A stretch of 64,000 nucleotides of DNA from Hormiphora californensis (Eukaryota; Ctenophora; Tentaculata; Cydippida; Pleurobrachiidae): NCBI GenBank assembly GCA_020137815.1, contig CM035350.1, positions 1 to 64,000 of the forward strand, written 5' to 3'. Numbering within the stretch: position 1 is the first letter of the stretch; each line of letters opens with the position of its first letter. The notes below the pieces were generated by a model, which was not told where the DNA came from, searched no databases, and worked only from the letters and a program-made list of their open reading frames with translations. Below, in pieces: positions 1 to 13,640 of this stretch. A program made the translations under genes and the position numbers.

Positions 1-354
1 AGATACTATATTGCGAATTTTCGTAGCTTATCATCTTGAGCCCTTAATTCGCGTCGGAAGTCATAAATTTGACGAAAAATTCAGCAAATTGAACGTTTTT
101 CGAGCAAAAACTCCCTTTGTTGACCACTGTGGTCAATGAAACTTTACAAGCTCCTTTGGGGTATTGATTAAAAATATATCGTGATGCAATTACGTCGTTA
201 CGACGTCACTAATTACGTCAAATGACGTCATTATGACGTCTAAAATACGATTTTCACAGAAATTCGTCTTGTTTCTCATATAACGCATCATTTCGACAAT
301 ATTAAATCATGAAATAATGTCATGATGCGATTAGAAACCAAAAAGGGACCTAAA

Positions 355-750
<396 letters not shown>

Positions 751-1289
751 TAGATTGATGACAAGATTATTCATTTTAACCATGGTTGCGATATGACACG
801 ACTGGAAGGTCATAAAGACTTCAACCCGGTCTTATTCGACGCGGAATGGTCGGTTTATGGGAGGTCTTACTCGGGACAAAAATCTCTATCTCGCGTCGTT
901 AAGTCGTCATTTGCATATTTATGCACCTCACGGCGTGCCCGAGGGTAGTTTAACATTTGTTTGAGTGCACACCTCCAATTCCGGTTGTAACTGGTCGGGA
1001 AGACCTCCCTGAAGGTCGTGGTGGTGCGGGAAAAATCATGTAGACCCGCTGCGGCTTCAGAAAATTGAGAAAAAGATAGCTATCTTTTTTTTCACTTTGA
1101 AAATAAGACTTTTTTTATAAAAAAGATCCTATTCACGATTTTATGCATATTTTCAATATTTTCACTTCGGCAGTATACCATACGGATGCGACTATCGCCC
1201 TTTTTGAGCGCCTATTAAACCATGTTCCCGACAAGCTAGGAAGCTGAAATTTTGTATGTAAAGCAACCTCAATGATATCTATTAGTCTA

Positions 1290-1782
<493 letters not shown>

Positions 1783-2140
1783 TTTAGGTCCCTTTTTGGT
1801 TTCTAATCGCAGCATGACATTATTTCATGATGTAATATTGTCGAAATGATGCGTTATATGAGAAACGAGACGAATTTCTGTGAAAATCGTATTTTAGACG
1901 TCATAATGACGTCATTTGACGTAATTCGTGACGTCGTAACGACGTAATTGCATCAAGATATATTTTGAATCAATACCCCAAAAGGAGCTTGTAAAATTTC
2001 ATTGACCACAGTGGTCAGGAAAGGGAGTTTTTGCTCGAAAAACGTTCAATTTGCTGAATTTTTCGTCAAATTTTTGACTTCCGACGCGATTTAAGGGCTC
2101 AAAATGATAAGCTACGAAAATTCGCTATGAAGTATCTGAA

Positions 2141-4113
2141 AGTTCAGACGATTTGCCGGCAACGATTTTTCGTCAAATCAGAAATCGGAACACGTCTTCA
2201 TGGTGCTAGAGGCGTTTGAAAAAAGTTAGTCGGTCTCGCGCAATGACGTCACTCGTGACGTCATTGCGCGCGTCATAGGTAAGATAAAGAGTCGCGACCC
2301 AGATGGGTACATGCACGAGACAATTATCTGTCGAATGCCGCTTGGTTTAAGGTCGTGCGATGTCTGGTTCGTCTCAAACTGGGACCAAACGGAAGGTAAC
2401 AAAGCGTCTATCCATGTATGTATGTATGTATGTATCAACCTAGTTATCCCCACACTGAATTTTCTGTTTTGGGGGTGGTGTTATAACTTTTGAACAAAAA
2501 GAGCTAGCCACTTGAAATTTTTACCATCGATAGAGGTCTACAAGAAGCTTCTAAGTACAAAATTTCAGCTTCCTAGCTCTTCCGGTTCGGGAGTTATGGC
2601 ATGTCAAAAAGTGCCAAAATGGGCTAAAAGTATGAAATAACTATATATACGCTGTGAGCAAGCGGGCCGTTTTTGGGGGAAATTTTTTTCGGGGGATGGA
2701 TGGGGTCACCTTTGCGCTTGCCAGCGCAGTGATTAGTATTTCAAGTGGATCGATGGTTCCGTTCAATAGTTACGAGGGGGTCCCAAACGCTTACTCTGAT
2801 ACATAATAATAATAATAATACTCAAACTTATATCCTGCCCATATTCTACAGGGACAGCAGAGCTTTACAGATGCTACCACTGAAAGAAACTCAGAGCAGT
2901 TAACTAACACTTGACCCACCACCTTTTTGCAAAACACTTAGAGCGAAAACGGCTGGATTTAGAGCTTTTTGTCCCGGGGAAGACCCCCCATAAATCGACT
3001 ATTCTACGTGTAACAGGCTATATAAAATCTTGATTTGAGTATGGGAAGTCATAAATTATGTATAATTTATGTAAAATTTAATGAATATATTGGTATTAAC
3101 TAGTTTTAGAACGTTTTCATGGACATATTTCGACGCAAAATAGTAATTTATGGGGGGTCTTACTCGGGAAAAAAAATCTTCATCTCGCACCGTTCAGCCG
3201 TTATTCGCATATTTATGCACCGATTCATGATTTAATGCATATTCTTAATTATAAAGTACAAATGCGTGGCGTGATGAGTATGACCTATCCACACGTGCAA
3301 ATGGTGGGGGGTTGTTAGGGAGATGGCTGGGGAGGGTTATTGGAGGTTGTGAGGGGATACTGCACGTGCATGTTTTTGGTTGTTTGTTGCGTGTTCCTGT
3401 GTTGTTCCTGTGGTGTTTTGGGGCCGCCATGATTGCCAAAGCCTTTCTGCCTACGTACCCCGTTGATTCTCTACACAGCTACTATTCTACGGATCTTTAT
3501 CATCTGATTCTACATGTTAATCAGCGGGATTTCCCTTGATGTTTATCACCAGCGCTCTACCACTCTACCAACCTCCGTATTCTTTACCCCGACATGGAGA
3601 GACGAAGATCAGTAAGAGGGGGGGGGGCATAGAGACGGGTCGGGTGGGGGGGGGGGGCTGTTATAGGACTTAACAATGGGCTTTCTAGTCTATATTATAA
3701 AGTACAAATGCGTGGCGTGGTGGTGATGATGTAGTATCATCACGTGCAAATAGAGGGGGTTGCCATAGCCCCTACGCAGCGAGTGATTGATGGCTGCACG
3801 TGCGGGTTGGTGCAGCGGGTGAGAGGGGCGCTCCTGGGTGAGGGGGTGGGGGATTCGGGTCAACGGGTGCTCTACTCCAACGGGCTTTCTAGTTCTTAAT
3901 ATTTCCACTTCGGTTGGTCCTAGAACGTTTTCATGGACATATTCCAGCGAAGAATAGTCGATTTATGGGGGGTCGTCCCCCTGACAAAAAGTCGTATCTC
4001 TCACCGTTTAGTCGTTATTCGCATATTTATGAAATATTCAAATTCGAAAATATGCAGAAATCAGGAAAAGTTCCGAAAAAATAGCTTTTTCTATTTTACG
4101 CCAAAAAGAACAG
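2141..4113. other. Repeat-rich intergenic stretch without a supported gene
   Basis: This stretch holds a (TGTA)n tract near 2413-2435, an (AAT)n tract near 2807-2820, a dispersed element end (CTTGCCAGCGCAGTGAT, 2715-2731), and fragments of a repeat that recurs at 34-38 kb. A block beginning TATAAAGTACAAATGCGTGG occurs twice in direct orientation (about 3251 and 3696). Short open frames here show no recognisable domain. Confidence 0.6.
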
Positions 4114-4333
4114 AAATTTAGTCCAAAAACCAATTAAATAAATTAGTTTGGATGCCCGGGCCCATGTGGTATCACGGAGGTAACACCTTTAGGCTATAAC
4201 TGTCATAAATGATGGATATCGAGAGAGATAAAGTCAAAGTAAATTAGGATAGAAAGGGTGAGATATAATCAAGAAAGACGGAGAGATAAATAAGAGGAGA
4301 GAGAAAAAAGGAAGATATTGTGAAAGAAACAGT

Positions 4334-4381
<48 letters not shown>

Positions 4382-4561
4382 ACCTTTTACCTTTGACAAG
4401 GTTTAGCTGAAGTAGCTTGGAATCCACTTTAGTAATGGACCCGTTGGAATGTTCCTGCTGGTCTAATAGATAACAACAGGAACACTATAGCAAACAAAGA
4501 AGACAATTTAATGAAATAAATGAAAAGAAGAAACTTAAATGAATAGCACTCTCAGTAAGTA

Positions 4562-5521
4562 CTACTGTGTCCCCGAGGAGACCTCCACCACCTCGCCCTT
4601 TTTGATCCTAAACGACTTCCCAGGGCTCCGCTCCTTCTCCTCTTTCAACTTTTTCACAAGGACCGCCCGAGCCGCTCTCTCCTCAGAAGTAAGGTCGGGA
4701 GAGATATAAACTCGGGAAAACACTTCACTCTCTCTAAGTCGTGTCTTCTTACCAAGAATACACGACTGCATCTCCTTACTTGTCAGGGTTAACTTCAGGG
4801 GTCTAGTCTGACCTGCTGAAAATCTCCCCAACCGCTGAGCACGTTTCACAAGAGGTTTCTCCGCGAGTGTTGTCCACAGCTCCGGTAACAGTTCCTCGCT
4901 GTCTCCAGGACTGTCAGTCAGCCCGTGGATGACAATATTACACGACCTATCCTCGCTTGCTGCAGCAACAGCCTTCTGGATCCTACTAGGAGCCAAGGCT
5001 GTCTCGCATTCCCTCTTTAACGCAGATGAGAAGCTATGAATCTCCTCTTTTGCAATAGTCTGTACCTCTGTAATCACTTCCTCTCTCTTCTCCAAGAGCT
5101 GCTCCTGCAGTTTAAGTAACTGCTCCTGGGCACCAACTAGTGCCTTCTGGGCGGAGATAAGATCCTCCTGACGCTCTATGAGCTTCTTCTCTATCTCACT
5201 GCACTTCCTAGCTTCATTAAACTGGCTCCTCATTACAGGGAACAACCTCTCAACCAACAACTTGCCAGTCATCTCCACCCACGCAACTAAATCATTTTTA
5301 TCCACCTTATCTAATTTGTACTTAGAGGGGGCAGATAAAGTGTCCCATAAACTCTCCTCTGCACCATTATACTCTGCACTAAACACGCCCGTGGTGGGAC
5401 GTGCTCCAGCCATCGCAAATAGTTCCTCTATCATCTCCACAGTTTCTACATGTACATTTTCCAGCTCTGAGTCACTAATTGACTTGTTGCCACTAACCAA
5501 GACTCTAGGACTCACACTCAT
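4562..5521 (-). CDS. ORF1-type protein of a non-LTR retroelement (319 aa)
   Basis: Single-exon open frame from ATG to stop. Residues about 95-160 form a Glu/Gln-rich coiled coil. Residues about 190-300 resemble the RNA-binding part of L1-type ORF1 proteins: a segment reading CNIVIHGL, then RLGRFSAGQTRPLKLTL, then VYISPDLTSEERAAR and a final GEVVEV. This order (RRM-like fold, then a basic C-terminal domain) is known from ORF1 proteins that bind element RNA. It shares this layout with the gene at 7888-8856 but is clearly diverged from it. No reverse transcriptase follows on the same strand, so it is either an orphan ORF1 or an internally deleted element. The family assignment is from motif recognition only. 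Confidence 0.75.
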   Translation of the reverse strand: MSVSPRVLVSGNKSISDSELENVHVETVEMIEELFAMAGARPTTGVFSAEYNGAEESLWDTLSAPSKYKLDKVDKNDLVAWVEMTGKLLVERLFPVMRSQFNEARKCSEIEKKLIERQEDLISAQKALVGAQEQLLKLQEQLLEKREEVITEVQTIAKEEIHSFSSALKRECETALAPSRIQKAVAAASEDRSCNIVIHGLTDSPGDSEELLPELWTTLAEKPLVKRAQRLGRFSAGQTRPLKLTLTSKEMQSCILGKKTRLRESEVFSRVYISPDLTSEERAARAVLVKKLKEEKERSPGKSFRIKKGEVVEVSSGTQ

Positions 5522-5601
5522 AACGGTGAAAAGTGACCGTTACAACTATAAAGATAAGAGACGGCCGATTTTCAATGCACAAGCGATAAGAACAAGCAAG
5601 A

Positions 5602-5998
<397 letters not shown>

Positions 5999-6409
5999 TC
6001 AGCCTCTTGTAACCCCACTGGATGTATATTTGTATTAGTTTTTTACCGTTTCACCCGTTCCTGCTTGCTCTTAGACTGCCTTAGACCCCGTTCCAGACGT
6101 TTTGTTCCAGATGTTTTGTTCCCGATAGGTTGACTCTTCTTAGATTCCGTTCCAGCAGGCTGAGCTTCTTTCCAGATAGTTTAAGAGGTCTTTTGCTCCG
6201 CCACCATGAGCTTTACTTCCCCTATTTTATTTTTCCTTACCTTAACCAATATGTACATTGTTCAACCTACCCCTTTGTACATTGTTCTACCTACCTTTAC
6301 TCCGCAGGCCCTCCGGGCCCTCAGATCCAACAGGATCCGGGCTCGGGGGATTTAACCCTGTTCCCACATGGGACCTTACGGTCCCATGTGGGAGTGGTGC
6401 GTGTAGTGG

Positions 6410-6412
<3 letters not shown>
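5999..6412 (+). other. 3' UTR of the non-LTR element, ending at a (GA)n tract
   Basis: From about 6048 this sequence is homologous (roughly 80% by eye) to 10104-10443. Shared landmarks are CCCGTTCCTGCTTG, TGTACATTGTTCTACCTAC and GGCCCTCCGGGCCCTCAGAT. Both copies end at a (GA)n run, here 6413-6447. Short open frames in it are not genes. Confidence 0.65.
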
Positions 6413-6448
<36 letters not shown>

Positions 6449-6449
<1 letters not shown>

Positions 6450-7012
6450 GTTGGTTTCACCTAGTCTTGGACTAGTTCTCTTGACAGTACTAACAAGACA
6501 ATCCACAAACCGAGTGCTTGAGGAGTGAGAACTGACCCCGTCGACGACAGACACTATGACCGATTTTCAGTCCTTCGGGGCGTGCTCTTATTACCCTTTC
6601 TTTTGCATCCCCTGCATGTTTTAATCTTGACACTGTGCGAAGAACAGAGTCTCGCTAGCTTTATACTTTTTTCGGCTTCACGTACTTCCTACACACGTAT
6701 CCGTGTCGGTCAACTCAGACTGTCTGTCTGATGTGATCGTGATCACTGGTCGGCATCCCGTCTTACTCCCCAGGATGTAGGGATCTAGAACCAGCCCAAA
6801 TCCCTTCCATAGTTCTGCCCCTCTTCCCGATCTCAAACTGAAATCTTACACTTTTCAAAATCCCTTTATATCTGAAGCGTTGACAATATGGTGGTACTGA
6901 GCACCTACGTCTCCTTCGGGTCTTTCATATAAATATTATAATAACACGGTGCCGACAGTAGCTGGCTGCTTAGTGGCTATACCGTAATCCTACCAAACCA
7001 AACCAAACCAGA
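6449..7012. other. Unassigned stretch upstream of a retroelement leader
   Basis: I see no gene here. A short (ACCAA)n run at about 6994-7010 precedes the retroelement leader. Confidence 0.4.
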
Positions 7013-7887
7013 GAGAGAGGGGGAGTTGGTCCACCTGCCACCACCTCCAATCGGTTTCCCCCGGGCAACGGGGTCACACGGAGTACCTTTTTCCCCATCC
7101 CCTTTTCCCCCTGTTCGATTTCCAGGTCCGTGTGGCCGCGGCTGAGCGTGGCTGTGTATCAGAAATACGGAAAAAATCAGAAAATACAAAATACAAAAAC
7201 ATCTTCTTGGCTAGGCGGCCCACAGTGTATCAACGCCAACTACTATTTTCCTACTCCGCCTTCTCCGCCCTCCGGCTCAGGGTTACCAGTGGAACAGGCA
7301 TCTTCCAGCCAACTGTGGACCCCCAACGCCCCTTTATCCACTAACCCACTAACCAATACTGTTTTTGTTCTACTAACGCCCCTAACCCACTTCTTCCATT
7401 TAGAGGGTTCTACCTTGGAGATGATCCATTGGAACGGGGTGGCTTCCTTACTGGAACGGGGTGGCTGTCCTCTCTGGAGCGGGGTGGCTGTCCTCTCTGG
7501 AGCGGGGTCAGCTGTCTTTACTGGAGCGGGGTCAGCTGTCTTTACTGGAGCGGGGTCAGCTGTCTTTACTGGAGCGGGGTCAGCTGTCCTTACTGGAACA
7601 GGGTCAGCTGTCTTTTCTGGAGCGGGGTGGCTGTCTTCTCTGGAGCGGGGTCAGCTGGCTTCTCTGGAGCGGGGTCAGCTGGCTTTTCTGGAACGGGGTC
7701 AGCTGGCTTCTCTGGAACGGGATCAGCTGGCTTCTCTGGAACGGGGTCGGCTATCTTCTCTGGCTCGACATGTAATCATCATCCATTTGTATAAATTATT
7801 ATCTTTTTCACTGCATTTGGTCAGAGCTCCCTAATCTCTGTTCTGCTTGCGAATCTCTCTAATTGTGAGATATCTATCTCTCCTGCT
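7013..7887 (+). other. 5' leader of a non-LTR element
   Basis: The leader starts after a short GA run (GGGGAGTTGGTCCACCTGCC) and reaches the ORF1 start codon. Positions 7013-7430 recur at about 57691-58930, where a palindromic MITE interrupts them. The distal part is a 24-bp tandem array. A tandemly repeated leader just ahead of ORF1 resembles the monomer promoters known from mouse L1; promoter function here is inference. Confidence 0.65.
7431..7763 (+). repeat. 24-bp tandem array in retroelement leader
   Basis: About 14 units of consensus GGAGCGGGGTCAGCTGTCTT plus four bases (TACT or similar). Most units contain CAGCTG, an E-box palindrome. The unit length is a multiple of three, so all frames stay open and produce spurious proteins on both strands. 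Confidence 0.9.
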
Positions 7888-8856
7888 ATGAGCGGTAGTA
7901 CAGCCTCTGCTTGTAGTTTCAAAGACCGGCTGAGAGTGTATAGCGATGAAAGGGTACAGAGAAGTGTTTATGGTGAAGTGCAGGGCGAGCTATTTGACCT
8001 GGTACGGGACCTATTTTCACATGCTGGTATTAAGGATTCCTTCCCGAAGAGTTTGACTGCCGGTCGTAGTGTGTGGGACAGCTTGAAGTGTCCGACTAAG
8101 AGTAAGATCAAGGGGATTAAAAAGCCTGAACTAGAGGATTTCACGGAGAAGGTTTGTCGTTTCCTAATGGAGAGGTGTTACCCGCTGCTTGACCGCCTGA
8201 GTAACGAAGTTGAGGACAGTGAGAGGAGGCTATTGGATGGCCAAGAGGAGCTGATTGCTTCTCAGCGAGCACTGGTGGAGGCCCAGGGACAGCTTGTTAA
8301 ACTGCAGTGTGAATTGTTAGAGAAGCGGGATAAGGAGATAGCTGCGGTACAGTCCACAGCAGAAGAGGAAATCAAGACCTTTTCTTCTGTTCTCAAGAAG
8401 CGGTGTGACACAGCCCTAGCTCCGAAGAGAATCAGCACAGCAATTAGCAGTGCAACAGAGGACAGGATGAGCAATTTGATTGTCCATGGGTTGGATGATT
8501 GTAAAAGTGAAAACAACACCGATTTGGAGTTGGATGTTAGGCGCCTGTTTGATAAAATGGGCGAGTGTACTACCAATGTTTGGGGTATGGAGCGTCTCGG
8601 TAGGTTCAAGGAGGGTACTAACCGACCAGTCAAGCTGCGTTTGAGTGACCGGAATTTCCAAGATCGGGTTCTATCCAGCAAGAGTAGTCTGAAGAACTCT
8701 CAAGATTACAAGGATATTTACATATCCCCTGATCGTTCACCAGAGGAGAGAGAGGAGAGGAGGAAGTTGGTTTCTGAGCTGAGGGCGAGGAAGGAGGAGG
8801 AACCTGGGAAGACCTTTGGAATCAGAGGAGGCAAGGTGGTGGAGGTGATGATTTGA
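7888..8856 (+). CDS. ORF1-type protein of a non-LTR retroelement (322 aa)
   Basis: Intact single-exon frame, starting at the first ATG after the repeated leader. Residues about 105-165 form a coiled coil with repeated Glu/Gln/Leu. The RRM-like part begins at MSNLIVHGLDD, followed by WGMERLGRFKEGTNRPVKLR. The C-terminal segment contains DIYISPDRSPEEREERRKL and ends GGKVVEVMI. This is the order seen in L1-type ORF1 proteins. ORF2 is absent: 190 bp after the stop a palindromic element begins, and beyond it only the 3' UTR homology at 10104-10443 is found. The element is therefore ORF1-only. The intact frame suggests recent insertion or retained use in trans. Confidence 0.8.
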   Translation: MSGSTASACSFKDRLRVYSDERVQRSVYGEVQGELFDLVRDLFSHAGIKDSFPKSLTAGRSVWDSLKCPTKSKIKGIKKPELEDFTEKVCRFLMERCYPLLDRLSNEVEDSERRLLDGQEELIASQRALVEAQGQLVKLQCELLEKRDKEIAAVQSTAEEEIKTFSSVLKKRCDTALAPKRISTAISSATEDRMSNLIVHGLDDCKSENNTDLELDVRRLFDKMGECTTNVWGMERLGRFKEGTNRPVKLRLSDRNFQDRVLSSKSSLKNSQDYKDIYISPDRSPEEREERRKLVSELRARKEEEPGKTFGIRGGKVVEVMI

Positions 8857-9051
8857 GTGTGTGGGCGTGTGTGTGGGACTGATGATAGGTTTTGTTACCG
8901 GATTTTTTGAGCATCAGAGCACAGGACATTTAACTGGATTATTATAGACATTACAACTTATTATATTTTTTAGGGGTTTGCAGCTAAGGTGAACCGCTCT
9001 GATGCTCTGTGTTACTAGGGTTTTTTAGATTCTAGTATTCTACAGGTAATA
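8857..9051. other. Short spacer with a small inverted-repeat element
   Basis: GAGCATCAGAGCACAG (about 8910) and its inverted partner near 9002-9017 bracket about 110 bp. The right end is related to 36308-36355 in RAD50 intron 6, so this is a dispersed short element. Confidence 0.5.
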
Positions 9052-10051
9052 AGGGAATTTTAGTAAAAAAAGGGCCAAGTTTTCAGCAAAATTTTTAACA
9101 AGCTAATTTCTTCACCAATAGGTCCGGATATGTGTCTAGTATCACCAAAAAAGTACACGATAATCGGAAGTGCGCATGCGCGCTGAGCGCGCAAGAAGTA
9201 AATACATGTATTTCTAGCCTGGCACGAAAACCCAAAAACCATCTTAGGAGACGAGTAGAGAAAAAATCAAGGGCACTAGATTGTGTAGCGTCCTCGCATT
9301 AGTGGGGGTAGGTGCTGGAATTAAGTCTCTATCTCATCTGGTTAATTAGATAATTGGATAATTAGATATGCGCATAACCGTATTTTGGCTATATGGCTAT
9401 AGCCACTTAGGAATGGTTTAGAGACTTTTCATTGGTGCCATTTTGTTCAGAAGAAAATTTCAATCTAAGAGTTGTGGAAAAATTTTGAGCCTATCTCTTA
9501 CGGTTTTGGCGTTATTTGCGGTCAAAGTATGCCAAATCAGTCGAAAATGCCAAAAAGTTAGTTAATTGGCCTTCTTTGACCGCAAATTACGCCAAAACGG
9601 TAAGAGATAGGCTCTAAATTTTTCCACAACTCTTAGATTGAAATTTTTTTCTGAACAAAATGGCACCAATGAAAAGTCTCTAAACCATTCCTAAGTGGCT
9701 ATAGCCATATAGCCAAAATACGGTTATGCGCATATCTAATTATCCAGTTATCTAATTAACCAGATGAGATAGAGACTTAATTCCAGCACCTACCCCCACT
9801 AATGCGAGGACGCTACACAATCTAGTGCCCTTGATTTTTTCTCTACTCGTCTCCTAAGATGGTTTTTGGGTTTTCGTGCCAGGCTAGAAATACATGTATT
9901 TACATGTGTTTACTTCTTGCGCGCTCAGCGCGCGTGCGCACTTCCGATTATCGTGTACTTTTTTTTGGTGATACTAGACACCTATCCGGACCTATTGGTG
10001 AAGAAATTAGCTTGTTAAAAATTTTGCTGAAAAAATATACTAAAATTCCCT
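9052..10051. mobile_element. 1.0-kb palindromic foldback element
   Basis: Left end AGGGAATTTTAGTA and right end TACTAAAATTCCCT are inverted, and the arms pair almost to the centre near 9550. Each arm contains CGCATTAGTGGGGGTAGGTG, a landmark also found near 39122 and 52337. No coding capacity is evident. Confidence 0.8.
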
Positions 10052-10103
10052 AACTAAGGGTCTGAGCGTGTATACAAATGCTGATATTATTATTATTATT
10101 TTT

Positions 10104-10439
10104 CGCTCGAACCCGTTCCTGCTTGTTTTAGGCTGCCTTAGATTCAGACGGTTTGCTTCTTCAGTTCCTGATAAGTTGTCTCTTCTTAGAATTCATTGTA
10201 GCAGATTGGGCTTTGCAGATAGTTTAGGAGGTCTTGTGCTCCGTCACCATGAGCTTTAATCCCACTTTACTTCCCCCTTTTTAATATCATCCCCTTTACT
10301 TAACCCATATGTACATTGTTAAATTTACCCGTATGTACATTGTTCTACCTACTCTACCTTTACTCCGCAGGCCCTCCGGGCCCTCAGATCCAACAGGATC
10401 CGGGTCCGGGGGATTTAACCCTGCTCTCGCATGGGGCCT

Positions 10440-10443
<4 letters not shown>
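10104..10443 (+). other. Non-LTR element 3' UTR, second copy
   Basis: Homologous to 6048-6408 and to the short tail at 59528-59566 (CGCTCGAACCCGTTCCTGCT). It ends directly at a (GA)n run (10445-10515). It most likely belongs to the same insertion as the leader and ORF1 gene at 7013-8856. Confidence 0.6.
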
Positions 10444-10521
<78 letters not shown>

Positions 10522-10724
10522 GTGTGAGAGAGAGAGAGAGAGAGAGATAAAGATAGACATATTGAAGGATAACAATTAACAATTAACGAGATATGCCGTT
10601 AATTATGGCAGTAGTCTTATTGTGTTACCCCCGTGACACCACATGGGCCCGGGCATCCAAACTAATTTATTTAATTGGTTTTTGGACTAAATTTACAAAT
10701 ATAGAGTTTTAATAAAACGATATA

Positions 10725-10896
10725 CAGTCGGACCCCGATTTAGGGGCCCCCGATTTAGTGGCACCCCGATTTAGGGACAGGATTTTTTTCCCCCGATATA
10801 GGAAATTAACCTTATTTGACCCCGATTTAGTGGACACCCCGATTTAGTGGACAAGAGCCTTTCCCCCGAGGTTGTCCCTAAATCGGGGTCCGACTG
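10725..10896. mobile_element. 172-bp MITE with TA target duplication, copy 1
   Basis: Inverted ends CAGTCGGACCCCGATTTAG are flanked on both sides by TA (10723-10724 and 10897-10898). The interior repeats CCCCGATTTAG several times. CAG-type ends with TA duplications are typical of Tc1/mariner/pogo-derived MITEs. A second copy lies at 44496-44666. Confidence 0.88.
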
Positions 10897-10999
10897 TATT
10901 TGTAAACCTTTTGTAAAGCTGTTTTATACAATAAAAAGGGGTTGCCATAGTGGGTCCCCATAAATTATTTAAACGCTGCTCCATACCGCAGAAAGGGTC

Positions 11000-13640
11000 A
11001 TGATCCATAAAACAATTTCAGATTCTGATTGTTCTATCGATGAGATAGATCCTCTCGATGAGAGAGAAGAGGTATCAAAACCATCGGGAGTGGAACTGGC
11101 TCAGTTCACTAAGAACTACTCCAGACATGTTGCTCAACAGCATCAAGTACCGTCCAGCACGAGTATTTCTGGGAAAGTTTCATATAAGGTGGGTTAGTTT
11201 TGTAAATGGAATTAAATGTTAGTTAATACAACCCAAAACTCATTTGAATTGACTTTATCAACTGACGGTTAATTTTCATGCATGCAGGCTGCAGGGGGTT
11301 GCAAGTCGGACTATTTCGGGACGACAACCATTCATTTTGGGAAAGATTTACAAGCCACATTTTCTCTTGAGTGGCTGCAACTGATGGAACTGATGACCGG
11401 AATCGATTTACGGAAATCTGCTTTATCCATCACTGTTAACTACGACCAAAATGGCAAGTTATTTGTTTTAACTCGCTTAGACGATAGGACTTAGTTAGTG
11501 TTCTTCACAAACAAACCCCTTCGTTTCTCCCTTCTCTAACCCCATTTTTACCCCACAGGTATAACGAACGTGTGTACCTCGGTACCACGCCCCTTGCCGG
11601 CACCACGGTCCACAAAACGAACCATTTCCAATACCTCCATAGGAAAGCATTCGTCACTTCATGACAAGCGGAAACGGGATTCACTGAGCAACAACCCACC
11701 TGTAAAAAAAGCGTTTATCATAACCGACACTGTCTCTCATCCGTATGTGGAGGAAAATGAAGAGAACACTGAAAAAGTGAGAGAGGATGAGAAATCAGGA
11801 AGACAGGAAGCGGCGCTGCATGGGTTTTAAACTCGTTGTCTCGATCGAGGCTTTACAAAACATCCAAGGACCCTTTTGCCACGCCTGAATCCTCTCCAAA
11901 ACGTGAGCAGATTTCCAAAATCCACCATCAACAGTTAGTTCCGGCTGGTGGGGGAGGAGGAGGAGGGGATCTGGTGGATGTTTCTGTTGTACAAGCACTT
12001 ATGAGGGAAGTTCATAACAACAAAAAGAAGATGAAAATCCAACTGGATTGGAAAGTCACAGTGGCTTCGTCAGATGAAGAAGAAGAGGAGAAATGAGAAT
12101 TGATGATGTAGAGGGGATGGAAGGCAGGGGTTAGGACCACCTGCTACCAAGAGTGTAAAGAAGGTGTTCCGGTGTTCACTGTGTGTTTTCTTCTCGTTCA
12201 AAGGGAGAGAACGGAGCAGCACATCAAGATCATTATGAAGACTACATGTAAACACTAAACCTAAACTATTATGACTACAGCACTGGCTAATTTTCAGCAC
12301 AGGATTAACGGGTTGATAGGCACAGGACTTATTGCGACACAAACCCTTCAATGTGTGAAATTTCCTAACCAATTCTCTGGTGGCGCAACGATGCAACTAG
12401 CGGATCATTACGGAAATGCTACATCACTACACTGACAAAAGCCAAGTTTGTTGTAACCGCTTGGATGATAGAGTTGTTAGAATCTGCACAATCAACAACG
12501 ACCATGTGACCGTCTCACCATGATTAACGGCCTTAATTGTGATTGTCCGGTTACCAATCGTCACAGACCCTAGACGGCTTTAACTAAAATCTAATCTTGT
12601 GAGTGCTCTGACACAGTTTGTCACTTAGAAGGGACCCTCAAATACAAACAAACACACTGTAAAAGTTTTAATTAACCCACAATCTCTCACAGTCCTTGGA
12701 CCATTGCTGAATTCCTTCCAACGTTTGAGCAACTAACAAGAATCGCGTATAGCTAGCCCAGATTTGACAAATCGTTCATCGATCGCCCCTTCCAACCCAA
12801 CTCAAGGACCCTTCCACCCTAACCCCAAACGATCACCATTGCCAAGCTCACATCATGACAAACATCAGTTCCACCGCTGTCGTGAGCACGATCTGTGGAT
12901 CTCCCTCTGACGAGCAGAGGGAAGTCAACAACAGGAAGGAGATGAAATACGGATTGGATGGAAGGCACACTCCATCAAGGAACGTAAACAAGACCCCTTT
13001 AAAGAAGGAGGATGAGAGGAGAATGGAGCAGGGACCACCTGCTACCAAGAGTGTAAAGAAGGTGTTCCGGTGTTCACTGTGTGTTTTCTTCTCGTTTCAA
13101 AGGGAGAGAACGGAGCAGCACATCAAGATCCATAATGAGCCACAGAACACTAAACTGTACTACTGCAGCACGTGCAAGTACTCAACACTGATTAAACCCT
13201 ACTTTGATAGGCACAAGAAGTTACATGCTAACACTATTGTTAGACCCTTCAAGTGTAGCTACTGTCCCTACCCTACCAAGGCAGGTTCAGATCCCACACT
13301 AGGGCCCATGAGATGAGGACATCACACTGGGGAGAAACCCTTGTGTGTAGTCTGTGTGATAGAGGATTTGTAGAACAGCACAGCCATCCTAGCAAGGACA
13401 CATGAGGACCGCTCACACTGATGAACGGCCTTATATTTGTGATGTTTGTTCCCGGTCCTACAAGCAACTAACGCACTCCGAGTACATCAGAGGAAGCATT
13501 TTGATGATGCGTATGTGTGTGAATTCTGCCAGAAGAGGTTCTCAACTGTCCACCAGCTACAGAGACATCATGAGTCCCATCAGGATAAAAACATGGCGTG
13601 CCCACTACATGGGTGTAGCTTCAGAACAATCAATCAGGTA
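11000..13640 (+). pseudogene. C2H2 zinc-finger gene, first (damaged) copy of the tandem unit
   Basis: Exon 1 is 11000-11188 (ATG; 63 codons ending in TAAG/GTGGGT). Exon 2 is 11288-11453. Exon 3 begins at 11559 after a candidate GC-AG intron. In exon 3 the frame is lost near 11812, where one base is missing compared with the second copy, giving a stop at 11826. A first finger block (12138-12850) is alignable with 15480-16000 but heavily corrupted. A second block (13034-13640) reads the same fingers with several small indels that break the frame (for example near 13270, 13315, 13340, 13385 and 13465). Only exon 1 and its upstream part are unique to this copy. The gene is either a decaying duplicate or a poorly polished assembly segment. 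Confidence 0.65.
11454..11558 (+). other. Candidate GC-AG intron (copy A)
   Basis: The boundary is AAATG/GCAAGT, and the acceptor is TTTACCCCACAG. Removing these 105 bp joins exon 2 (phase 1) to exon 3 in the long open frame that continues in both copies. No GT donor in the exon does this. GCAAGT is the known preferred context for GC-AG introns. The same intron is at 14790-14894 in copy B. Confidence 0.6.
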
